DNA of 64,000 nucleotides, from the NCBI GenBank assembly GCA_003254905.1, contig QANU01105622.1:48872-112871 (forward strand), read 5' to 3'. Of this stretch, positions 36,453-49,600 are shown piece after piece; position 1 is the stretch's first letter; the number at the start of each line of letters is the position of its first letter. A model generated the notes under the pieces. That model was not told the origin of the DNA and did no database searches. It worked only from the letters and a program-made list of their open reading frames with translations. Made by a program: the position numbers and the translations under genes. The DNA comes from Nissolia schottii (taxonomy: Eukaryota > Streptophyta > Magnoliopsida > Fabales > Fabaceae).

Positions 36453-38532
36453 TTAGGAATCCTCTTCCTGAATCTCTTCCTCATCTTCATATCCGTATTC
36501 ATCCTCATCTGCAGTGGCATCCTGGTACTGCTGGTACTCAGAGACAAGATCGTTCATGTTGCTCTCGGCCTCGGTAAACTCCATCTCATCCATGCCCTCT
36601 CCAGTGTACCAATGCAAGAAAGCCTTTCTGCGGAACATAGCAGTGAATTGTTCACTCACCCTGCGGAACATTTCCTGAATAGATGTAGAGTTGCCAATGA
36701 AAGTGGATGCCATCTTTAGGCCAGTTGGAGGGATATCACAGACAGTGGATTTGACATTGTTAGGGATCCACTCAACGAAGTATGATGAATTCTTGTTCTG
36801 GACATTGATCATCTGCTCATCGACCTCCTTGGTGCTCATCTTGCCACGGAACATGGCAGATGCGGTTAAGTAGCGGCCGTGGCGCGGATCAGCTGCACAC
36901 ATCATGTTCTTGGCGTCCCACATCTGTTGGGTCAACTCGGGTACAGTGAGAGCCCTATACTGCTGTGATCCGCGGGATGTAAGCGGTGCAAAACCCACCA
37001 TGAAGAAGTGAAGACGAGGGAACGGAATTAGATTCACCGCAAGTTTTCGGAGATCAGAGTTAAGTTGTCCAGGGAATCGAAGACAACATGTGACACCGCT
37101 CATGGTGGCAGAGATAAGATGATTGAGATCTCCAACTGTGACAACCAAAAACCAAGACAATTTCAGTAAGGAATTATAAAGGAAATTGAATTTCTATGTA
37201 ACAATAGCATCATTAGCAAATTATTGAACTCACAGCTTGGAGTGGTGAGCTTAAGGGTGCGGAAGCAGATGTCGTAGAGAGCTTCGTTGTCCAAAACCAT
37301 GCACTCATCGGCATTCTCAACAAGTTGGTGAACCGAGAGTGTAGCGTTGTAAGGCTCAACAACGGTGTCAGACACCTTGGGAGATGGGAACACGGAGAAG
37401 GTGAGCATCATTCGATCAGGGTACTCCTCCCTGATCTTAGAGATCAAAAGGGTTCCCATTCCAGAACCAGTTCCACCACCAAGGGAGTGGCACACCTGAA
37501 ACCCTGAAACAATACGACAAAAAATGTCACCACCAAATGACATGTATGAAAAGGAACAATAACCTCAAATGTAGGAATTCTGTATAGTCAATTCACAAAT
37601 TAAAGGCAGACAAATCTTGCCCTAATGATCAACTACAAATTAATTATCAACATCAACACTAATTTGTTGTTCAATACCGTCTTTGCACACAAATCGACCA
37701 TGGAAAATTACCGCACAATATTGAGATGGGAATTGCCTGTCCCTGTTCTAATTCTACATTATTTCATGTTCAAAGCCATGCAAACGGGGGAAAATCCATG
37801 GTAGCTTTCAATTTTCGCAACAAAGTATCAATCGCACTTCGAAATACACATATAAAACAACGCGACTTTCCGGATCAAGATATACTCCCTACTTCATCGT
37901 CATTTCTTCGCATTTACAACACAGCGTTGAAAACCAGAGACCACAGGTTTTCACTCAAAGACACTCAATCAAAGGCACACACACAAACTAAAAATTTAAA
38001 AAAAAAAATCGAATGGAAGAATATTGTTACAAACAAAAATCTAAAGCAGCAGTAAAATAGCGTTAAATCTGCGGAAAGGGGGAAAAACTAGTAGCAATCA
38101 TTGAAACCCTAACTTCGGAACTTCGAAGTTAACAATACCTTGAAGACAGTCACAGTTCTCTGCCTCCTTCCTGACGACATCTAGCACTGAGTCAATCAAC
38201 TCGGCCCCCTCTGTGTAGTGTCCTTTCGCCCAGTTGTTACCGGCGCCGGACTGCCCGAAGACGAAGTTATCCGGCCGGAAAATCTGACCGTACGGACCAG
38301 ATCTGACGCTGTCCATGGTTCCTGGCTCCAGATCCATAAGCACCGCCCTCGGCACGAATCGGCCGCAACTCGCTTCATTGTAGTACACGTTGACTCGCTC
38401 GAGTTGCAGATCGTTGTCCCCCTGGTACCTCCCCGTCGAATCGATCCCGTGTTCCGCGCACACTACCTCCCAGAACTTTGCTCCGATCTGGTTCCCACAT
38501 TGTCCTCCCTGGATGTGAAGAATCTCACGCAT
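36453..38532 (-). CDS. TUBB: Beta-tubulin
   Basis: Beta subunit of the alpha/beta-tubulin heterodimer of cytoplasmic microtubules. Three exons: 38532-38139, 37503-37234 and 37135-36453, totalling 1347 nt or 448 aa plus stop. The N-terminus is [17 protein letters not shown], including the MREI tetrapeptide used for tubulin mRNA autoregulation in animals. The GTP-binding tubulin signature GGGTGSG is at 140-146. The C-terminal tail is acidic ([18 protein letters not shown]), as expected for plant beta-tubulins. Three exons with introns near codons 132 and 222 are typical of plant beta-tubulin genes. No damage seen. The long frame that extends upstream of 38532 is 5' untranslated region read through in frame. 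Confidence 0.97.
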
Positions 38533-38664
38533 TTTCCAAGAGTGAGTCGAAACGGAACGAACTTTAGAGAGAGAATGTGAGAGCACGAGTTTCAGAGGGA
38601 GAACCGGTGAGAGAGTGAAAGTGGAACTTTCGTATGCGAAATGAGAGTTGAAGAAAATGAAGAG

Positions 38665-38671
38665 TTTTATA
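38665..38671 (-). promoter_or_regulatory. TATA box of the beta-tubulin gene
   Basis: TATAAAA on the minus strand, about 133 bp upstream of the ATG at 38532. Between 38684 and 38775 the core AACGG occurs on both strands (for example CCAACGG on the minus strand near 38740), similar to mitosis-specific activator cores; functional relevance is unproven. Confidence 0.6.
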
Positions 38672-39029
38672 GGTGGGAGGTAACGGGCTTGTGGCGGCGT
38701 TAAGTGGGCCTTGGTAGCTAACGGGGAAATTGACGGCGCCGTTGGTTTAAGGGGGAATTTAAAATTTGAAAAGCAAACGGAAATTTTTGAATCTAATAGG
38801 GAAGTATCCTGTGTAGTCAAGCGCAGCTGTTCTCTTCATTAGTGACCGTTGAGTATCGGAGTCCGTTCGACACGTGGAGAGTCAGGATTTGGTGAATTTC
38901 CGGCCGTTAATGCGTTGGAGTAGTGAATCAGGTGTCCCCTTTGGAACCCATATCGAGACCTGCAAGGGTTGGGAGTGGGACGGTGACGCTCGATGTTCGC
39001 GAGTGAGCGCCACGCGCCTTTTGCATGTG

Positions 39030-41009
<1,980 letters not shown>

Positions 41010-41014
41010 ATGTG

Positions 41015-41533
41015 TTTTAGCTTCGGTCAGGTCTGTTTCATTAATCTTTGACCTAAGGTTGGTCTGGAGTCTGTAAGACCGACCTGTTTACTCACAAATA
41101 TTCATTTGAGTTTATTAAAAAAATAAACTTATTTTAAAGATTAATGCCTTATCCACTGGACTACCATTACTTTTTGCAATATTTTATGCAATCATATTTA
41201 TTACTATAATTTTATTATTTAATTTTTCTTTTTAAAGATACCTTAATCTAAAGAGTCCCTAGGACTCTCTCACACTCTATATCATCAGATGAATAATGTG
41301 AGAAAACTTTGCTGACATTTTCTATTTTACTTTTTTAATAAACACAAATGAACATTTGTGATTAAACAGGCCGGTCTAACAGGCCTAACAGACTTTGTTA
41401 ATAGCTTGGACCATGACCTGTTTACTGAAACAGGCTTTGAAAATGGGCTGTGCCAGACCTTTTTATAGAAATAGGCCAGAGCAGACTACTGACAGGTCAG
41501 GCCACTGACAAGCTCTGGCCTATTCCCACCCCG
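41015..41533. mobile_element. hAT-like non-autonomous element (approximate)
   Basis: Left part has GGTCAGGTCTGTTT and GACCGACCTGTTTAC; right part has GGCCGGTCTAACAGGCC, TGACCTGTTTAC and ends GGCCTATTCCCACCCC. The right end, read inversely, is GGGGTGGGAATAGGCC, a common plant hAT terminus. Repeated GACCTGTTTACT words occur on both sides of an AT-rich middle. Ends are approximate and no target duplication was found. Confidence 0.45.
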
Positions 41534-42758
41534 CTATTGGTCCTATTTGAAGCATAGGCTCACTGCCTCCCAAAATATGCATGCTATTGCTATATAACTA
41601 GCAAATGGTGAATTTTTGGATTACTACTACCCCAGCCTGGTGCGCGGTGCCACAGTAGTGATCATTGTAGAACGTTTTGACTAAATAAGGAATTAAGGAT
41701 TTTTTTATTCGTTGTCATCACTCAAGGCATGATCAGACAGTCATATTTCCTTCATACCCTAGCTGTTTTCTCTTTCAGCAATACTATAAAGATATAGTAA
41801 ATACTTCTCCACTGTGTGGTAAAATTGTAAAAAATCCAAGCCAGAGTTTCACCCATAGTGATTGGACCACCATAATTTTTTATTTTATTTTTCACAAAAA
41901 GCGTTTTGGAACCTTTTCAGCTTATTTGTGACATGTTATAGGGCCATAACACAGCAACTTGATTTCGGTTCCATGTTGATCAAATTGATTTTTGGAGTCC
42001 TGTGTTATTTCCTTTTCCCTAAAGAAAGCATATTATACATTATTTTTGGCGTTGGAAGATACACTGAAAGCTTTATATTTTTGGGCCACTGAAAACAGAG
42101 GCAAGTTATGTTTCGTGGTACGATACCCAAATACCGCCCAACTCATTCGTTTAGTGTTTTCTTGGACCCAAAAGAATATGTTTGAACCCCACCCAAAAAG
42201 AGATGTTAGTATATTTAGATCAGAAAAAAAAAGAGAAATATTTTTTTAACTCGACACATTTGTCTGGAATTTTGCATGACAATGGTGCCATACAATTATC
42301 ACCGTTAATGGCTTATATTTTCCATTTTTTTTTTGTTGTGTTTTTAATTGAAAAACAGACACCACTTAATCTTAACTGCAAATTGCATGTTCAATTTGTT
42401 GAACTGAAACTGAATAGTATTACTATAGAAAAAATAATGAAACAAAACAAAGGAAAAAATAATGAAAAATCAAATAATAGAATTTAATTTTCATTTTTTA
42501 TTTTATTTTTACACTCATCTAATTAAATTAAAGTAGATAAATCTTATAAATATTTATGAGATAACGAATGTGACAGGCTAACATATTTCTAAAATTTAAG
42601 TATAAAAAAATTTTGCATTATAAAAATTAAAATGACAAATAGAAAATAATGGAGAATAAAATTCATTTAAGAAAAGAAGAAGGAAAACCCTTGTTGGTTT
42701 TGCTTCACCGCCGCAAGCAGAGGTTCGAATTCCAACAGAAACCCTCAGAGAGACGAAG
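41534..42758. other. 5' flank of the first CCHC gene
   Basis: AT-rich; no gene recognised. Small frames at 41862-42487 are without recognisable content. The last 100 bp are the leader of the CCHC gene. Confidence 0.5.
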
Positions 42759-45373
42759 ATGGCGAACAAGAGGCAGCGACTTGCACGGAAGCGTTTCAGG
42801 GAAGAGCATCCTGAGCTCATCCCGAAGCCAGAACCGACGCCTCCCAAGGACCCCGACAAGAGCAAGAAGAAGAAGAAGAGCTCGTTCAAGCGCAAAAAAT
42901 CCGATTCCAACGAGCTCGGCGTCACCAAAAAGACCTTCAAGAGCAATTACCGAAAACACCCTCTCAGAATCCCCGGCATGAAGCCCGGCGACAGCTGCTT
43001 CATCTGCAAGGCCAAGGACCATATTGCCAAGTCATGCCCTGAAAAATCTGAATGGGAAAAGAATAAGGTTTTGTTTCTTCTTCTATGTTTAGGGTTTAGG
43101 TTTCAATAGCATGCTGTGTTTGTATGAGATTGGTGATGGAACACTGGTTGAGCTGGTTTAGTTCCAACATTTAAGTGCTTGTTGTAGGGTCCTACGGCAT
43201 TTTGAAATCGCGCTGTCTATGGAATAATCAGAAGAAATTCCTGAATAATTGATAGGGTTAATTAATTGGTTGATAACTTGGTGTAATCTGGATTAGTCAC
43301 ACTTTTGTGATGAAATGGTGGTGTGGTCTTTTGGCAGATATGCTTGCGGTGTAGGCGGCGTGGTCATAGAGCCAAGAATTGCCCCGAGGTGCAAGATGGT
43401 GCCAATAATGAGAAATGTTGTTATAATTGTGGGGAAAATGGGCATTCACTTGCAACGTGCCCTAAGCCTCTTCAAGAAGGTTTGTTATTTATGACGTGCT
43501 TCAGATATATCTGAGCTTGCAAGGGTAGAGTCTGAACATTGTTCTTTTCAGAGTTTTCGATTGATCTTTGAAATTTTTATGAAGCGGTTCATTACAGATT
43601 TCTACTGATCCTCTAGCCTTTCTAGTTTCTACTTTACAGAAGAAGTTCTGGCAGTGTTCTACCTTACTGAACAATGGAACATTGTTGTTAATGTTGTGCC
43701 TTTGATAAAATCTCATCTTCTCTGTGTTTCATTGGTGATGCAGGAGGGACAAAGTTTGCTGAGTGTTTTGTCTGTAAACAACGTGGACACTTGAGTAAAA
43801 ACTGCCCTCAAAATACTCATGGCATTTATCCCAAGGTGTTATTATTTCCCTTTGCTGAATTATTGTATAGCCTTGTCAAATATGTGGTAATATGTTAGTT
43901 GAAAACTTGAATCATGAAAGCTTGTTTTTTAAGCTGGGTCTAATCTGTTGCGAATATTTATTTATACTAGGGTGGTTGTTGTAAAATATGTGGCGGTGTG
44001 ACACATTTGGCAAAGGATTGTCCTGACAAAGCGAAGAATGGATCTGCTGATAAATGTAAGAGTTTTGGAAGGATGAATGAATTTTCTACTACTGTATTCC
44101 TGGTTTTGATATCAAATGCTGCATTCTTGTATAATATAAATGGCATCCATGTTTTCTTCTATTTTCTTTTTTGAAACATATGGCTGATATTAGTCATGTT
44201 TTTCTGCTATTTAGCTGCATTTAGATCCAACCTACAAATATAGTAATTGCTCACCATATTGTTTGTCAACTAAATACGAGTAGTGGAGGTGCACTGTTTT
44301 TGTTCCTTTGCCACCTTAGGATAAGTTAGAACAGTTGCTCCTGCTCCCAAAGTAGTGCTATTTTGCTCTGAAATCTATCAGTTTGGTTCTTATATTGATA
44401 CTATGGAGCCGTGGGATATCATGAAGTGACTAATCGAACTGGATAATGGTTCTTCATATCTGAGAAGTTCACTATTACACAGGTTCGGTGGTGGTAGACT
44501 GATAGATTATACTATACATGAGTTTCCATTGGGAATTCCAGTTGCATATTACAACTGATTTTTTTGTTTCTATAGGCTGGAAACTTGATTAGAGCCTGGT
44601 TGTTTTTGTGGTCAAAATCGATTTTAACCAATGGAGGTACAAGCTCCTTTTTTGTGAAGCGCATCAGAAATCGGGATCGTGGTATTGAAACGTGTTTTCA
44701 TGTTACCTTTTCAAAACAAACAAGCTCATAGTCATAAGACATGGATACTCCAACCTTCTTGTTTTTGTTGAATGTTGATCTTGGTTTGTTTTGTCTAATT
44801 CATTTAACTGTGCTGTGTTCCTATTCAAAGTGATCAATGTGTTTTCACATACCTTGTTTGAGGTCTCACTCATGAAGAAATGTTACAAAGAGGATTAGTA
44901 TGCATGACTGGGTAATGTTTGGACCCATGCCAAACCTGGGGTTAAAGTGTTCTCTAAGAGAGAAATCACAAATGTTCATCATAGAAATGGAAATTAAATT
45001 CGAATTGAGTGAAGTGACGTATTTGCTTTGAATATGATTTCTTGCAAGTGATCTGTGGCCTCTCCTTGCCCTGGCCTAAACTCTCTCTGTTTCAGTTATG
45101 ATTTCTTCTGATATGATATAAACAATTGCTAAGAATATCAGGACGAATGGTGCTTAACTGCTTATATGTCATATATGACTTATACCTACATTTCTTCTTC
45201 CAGCAGTGAGAACTGAAGTGAGTTTCAGCGGTCAGGTTACCAAATTTGTGAGTGGCGACGATATTGAAGATGATTTCATTCCAGACACATATAGTGGCGA
45301 CAAGAAGTCCTCAAAGTCTAATGATAGCAATGTAAAACCAAAGAAGGGTCCTAAAGTTGTGAACTTCAGCTAA
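42759..45373 (+). CDS. CCHC zinc-knuckle protein (ZCCHC9-like), five knuckles
   Basis: Probable nuclear RNA- or single-strand nucleic-acid-binding protein. Five exons: 42759-43067, 43338-43479, 43744-43835, 43971-44055 and 45204-45373, totalling 798 nt or 265 aa plus stop. Residues 1-70 are highly basic (RKRFREE, KSKKKKKSSFKRKK), a likely nuclear/nucleolar signal. Five CX2CX4HX4C knuckles follow at 80-93, 105-118, 131-144, 158-171 and 185-198 (for example CFICKAKDHIAKSC and CYNCGENGHSLATC). The C-terminal 60 residues are Ser/Lys/Asp-rich and end KKGPKVVNFS. The last acceptor is a CAGCAG tandem site allowing a one-codon choice. The arrangement matches the ZCCHC9 family, linked in animals to rRNA transcription; the plant role is uncertain. 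A tandem paralog follows at 46.7 kb. Confidence 0.92.
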
Positions 45374-46682
45374 TGATATTTATGTCGTGATTTATTGTGC
45401 TGATGTGGGCTTCCACTTTGCATTTTCTTTCTTCTGTACCTAACCTGGTACAAGGCCTCTACTATTTGTTGCTGTCTGCAGAATCACTTGCAGAATGAAT
45501 AGTCTCAAGTTGCCTAAAAGCTTGAAGAAGTGACAAGATAAATCGAAGACCCGTTGCATATTGAAAAGGGGAACAAACAAAACAATGTAACAATAGTTTT
45601 TTTGGTGCAATAACTAGTTTACTCTCTGCCTTTACTTTGTTGATTTGTTTTAGGATGGATTTTCTTGCATGATTTTTCAATGCTTTGCATTTGTCATGGT
45701 TTATGTTATATAAATATATGTTTCATATTCCTAAGACGCTCTAGCTATATCATTTAGCTTTATCTCTAAATCTTTGCAGTATCATATAATTGGTATTTGT
45801 GGGGTGTGATTTTTTTGTTGCAATGAGCCGGTTGTTTCCGGTGAAAACTGGTATTTGAAATTGAAGGGTCAAACAAACTTCAGGAGCCAACTACAATCTG
45901 AGTAAAATTCTTTTAACACGTGCGCATAATATATACACACACATATATACACACATATATAGATATAGATATATAGATATTATAGATATATAGATATTAT
46001 ACACACATATCGATGACAATGAGACTGGTTGCAATCTTATTTGAAAACATATGTTGAATTTCATTAAACGACAAAGTTTTAATAATAATTTGGTATTTTC
46101 AACACGAGTTATAGTTGTTTTCACAGGTTTATCATATCTAAAATATTTAGCGTGTCAAGAATGGATTTGGTTGAAAAGCATCATTGGCATAAGTAAAAAT
46201 TGAGTAAACTGCCACGTTCGCTCTTGTTATCACAATCGGCACGCCATCGGCACCAAATATTATTTGTCAAGTAAAAACTAATCACCGTACATTATTTGCA
46301 CATAAAGTGGGTTCTACGGTGCACCACTTAATTTGTGGTCCACGATGCACTATTCATTTACCCACACTTCAAAATGTTGCTAAGCATATTTAAAAGTGCA
46401 ATTTAACCTCACGTTCAAGAATATCAATTAGCCGCATCTTGCAAGGTGTCGCGAAATTCAAGGAGCACTCTATACACCCCATGTAACCAGGTGCATATAG
46501 ACGTGGCCTTGTTCAACACTTAATTCGTTTTGTCTGCGCAAATGCATTAACCCTAGCAGGGTTCTTTTGGTGCTTTCCTAACCATAGTGTTCATCAGTTG
46601 CATCACCCGAATTGCTTCGCCGCAATCCCTCAGGCACACAGCTTCATCCCAATCGAAGATTCCACTCTCCATATCCAGCTCC
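45374..46682. other. Intergenic DNA between the two CCHC genes
   Basis: Contains a TA/CA-rich microsatellite at 45930-46005 (TATACACACA and ATATAGATAT units). The last 150 bp are probably the leader of the second gene. Confidence 0.6.
45930..46005. repeat. Compound TATACACA / ATATAGAT microsatellite
   Basis: Runs of TATACACACA and ATATAGATAT with a partial duplication of TATAGATATTAT. Confidence 0.85.
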
Positions 46683-49600
46683 ATGAACAGCCAGGGCGAG
46701 TTATCCGATCGGAAGAGGTGCAGAGACGCGAGCCCCAATGCGCCACCTTCTCCAGAACAGAGCAGAAGCAACAAGAAAAAGAAGAAGAGCAAGAAGGGTT
46801 CCCTCAATGCAGAACCCAACGGACAGCCGCAGGTATGCCCTAACCCTAATCCAGTAGCCCCGGTCGGGGCAACACCAATCCCTATTTCCGCAGAAAAGGA
46901 ACAACGTGCTGAACCGATTGGGGCCACTGCAGAGAATCCTGTATCTGAGTCAACGCCGCAGAAAAAGAAGTCGAAGAAGAGGAAGAAGGAGATGGAGAAG
47001 GATGTATTGCAAGTAGAATCAGAGCAGATGAATGCAAAGGAAGAAGGGGCAGGGCCTAGTGAAGCTAGTGCAGTGCAGCATCAGGTATGCCATAAGCAAG
47101 AAATTGAAACCCTACTAGAGAACAAATGTGTTGAACTGAAGGAAACTAGTGCAGAGCAACCTCAAGTGTGCTCTAAAGAGGTGTTAGCTCCCATGGTGGT
47201 AGTAGACCATGGAAAGGCAAAAGGGATGGGAAAAAATATAGGGGCTGCAGAGCAATCTGAGTTAGGCCCCGTACCTGATTCAGCTCCTTCAAAAGACACG
47301 CCCTCCAAAAAGAAGTCGAAGAAGAAGAATGTGGTCAATGACCAAGGAGTAGAACCCAACGGGTCCATTGCTGAGGAACTTCAATTATGGCACCCTGTTG
47401 AACCGGCAACCTCGATAGGTGTAGAACTGAAGATTGTGAAGGAAATAGGGGTAGGACGAGATGATGTTAATGCTGAGCGGGCTTTGGTGTGTTCTAAACA
47501 TGAACCGGCGATCCCCATAGTCCTAGGAAAGAAAGAAGGGGCCGAATCAATTGAAAGTGGCCCTAAACATGAATCAGTCATCCCAGAAGACACAGGAAAG
47601 AAAAAAGTGGCGGGACCGAATGAAGCTTCTGTAGAGCACCTGCTTCCTGTACCTGAATCAGCTCCTTCCAAAAACACACCCCGCAAGAAGAAGTGGGAGA
47701 AGAAAAAGAAAAACATCAATGTCCAAGGAGTAGAACCTAAGGGGTCCAATGCTGAGGAACTTCAATTATGCCACCCTGGAGACCCAACAATCTCTATAGG
47801 TGTAGTGCCGAGGATTGTGAAGGAAATTGGTGCAGGACCAGATGATGTTAATGCTGAGCGGGCTTCAGTATGCTCTGAACGTGAACTGGCAATCCCAGTG
47901 GATACAGGAAAGAAAGAAGGAGCGGGACCGAATGAAGCTTCGTCAGAACAGCCTGAACTCCTCTTTCCTGTATCCCATCCAACACTGCCAAAAGATACTC
48001 CTCAGCTCAAGCTTCAAGAGGCAGAACCAAAGGAATCCAATAATCCAGAGCACCCTCAAGTATGCTCTAAACCTAAATCTGCCCCCCAAATAGACTCTCA
48101 ACATGTAGTTCTGCCCTCAAAGGGAAGTGGGAAGAAGGAAAGGAATTGTGTGCTCAAATGCGAAGTGGTAGAACCCAACAAACAAAATGACAAGCCACCT
48201 GAAATCCCAGTTCAGGGATCTATATGTCTCATAGCAGCATCCCAAACAGACCAAACAATTCCGATAGACCAAAAACTCTCAATAAACCCAGTAACCCCAA
48301 TAGACCCAGAACAGAAAATGGGAAAGAAAAAGAAGCGGAAACTCAGAAGCGAAGTTGCAGGACCCAACAAACAAAATGACAAGCCACCTGAAATCCCAGT
48401 TCAGAGATCTATATGTCCCATAGCAGCATCCCGAACGGACCAAACAATGCTGACAGACCCAAATCTCTCAATAGACCCAGCAACCCCAATAGACCCAGAA
48501 CAGAAAATGGGAAAGAAAAGGAGGCGGAAGAAAAGTAAGAGCACTCTCAAAAGCAAAGTGGGAGAACCCAACAAACAAAATGACAAGCCACCTGAAATCC
48601 CAGTTCAGAGATCTATATGTTCCATAGCAGCATCCCAAACGGACCAAACAATTCCAGTAGACCCAAATCTCTCAATAGACCCAGCAACCCCAATACACCC
48701 AGAACAGAAAATAGGAAAGAAGAAGAGGCGGAAGAAAAGTAAGAGCAATCTCAAAAGCAAAGTGGTAGAACCCATCAAACAAAATGTCAAGCCACCTGAA
48801 ATCCCAGTTCAGAGATCTATATGTCCCATAGTAGCATCCCAAATGAACCAACCAATTCTGATAGACCAAAATCTCTCAATAGACCCAGAACAGAAAATGG
48901 TAAAGAAAAAGAGGCGGAAAAAATGTAAGAGCGCTCTCAAAAGCAAAGGTTTAGAATTGGACCATCACAATGCTGAGTCAACTGCTAAAATCCTGGATCA
49001 AAGAACTACAGGACTGGAAGTCACAAGAGCCCCCATCCAATTCTACTTGATTGGCGGAAGTTCTGTGGTATGCAACAAGATCCATATATTTAGTTTATTG
49101 TATTCCATGTTGCTCTCTGTTATTACCATAAGCATTTTGTTATGAATGATGCTATTTTTTGCTTTGATATTGATACAATTAGAATTAGCCCATTGTAGTG
49201 CATAAATGCTAATTTGTTATTTCCAGAGCAAATGCAATGCGGAGCCACCTGCCAAAACCCAGATTCGGAGAACTAAAGGACTCAAAGTCACTACTACAGT
49301 AAAGTTTAAACGGCATGGTGGAAGTTCTGTGGTATGTAATGGGATCCATTGATTCAGTTTCAGTAGCTATATTCTATGTTGCTCTAGACTGAAAATAATA
49401 GTAAGAAGTTCCAAAAGAATCCCCCCCCCTCTTTTTTAATTGATACAATTGGAATTAGCCTATTGTAGTTTATAAATGTTAACTTGCTGTTTCCAGAGAT
49501 GTCTGTCATGCCACCAGCCTGATCACAAATTTAAAAATTGCCCAAGGCTGAAACGCATCCCCAATAATGAGGAAATTTGCTTCTTTTGTGCGGAAATTGG

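Noticed and set aside
38533..38820. In-frame extension upstream of beta-tubulin
   Set aside because: Beta-tubulin starts at MREI; the extension crosses the TATA box and leader.
46587..46682. N-terminal extension of the CCHC paralog
   Set aside because: The extended frame begins with GTG, not ATG; the first ATG in frame is at 46683.
47162..48869. Several minus-strand frames rich in Phe and Leu
   Set aside because: Shadows of the Lys-rich repeats on the plus strand.
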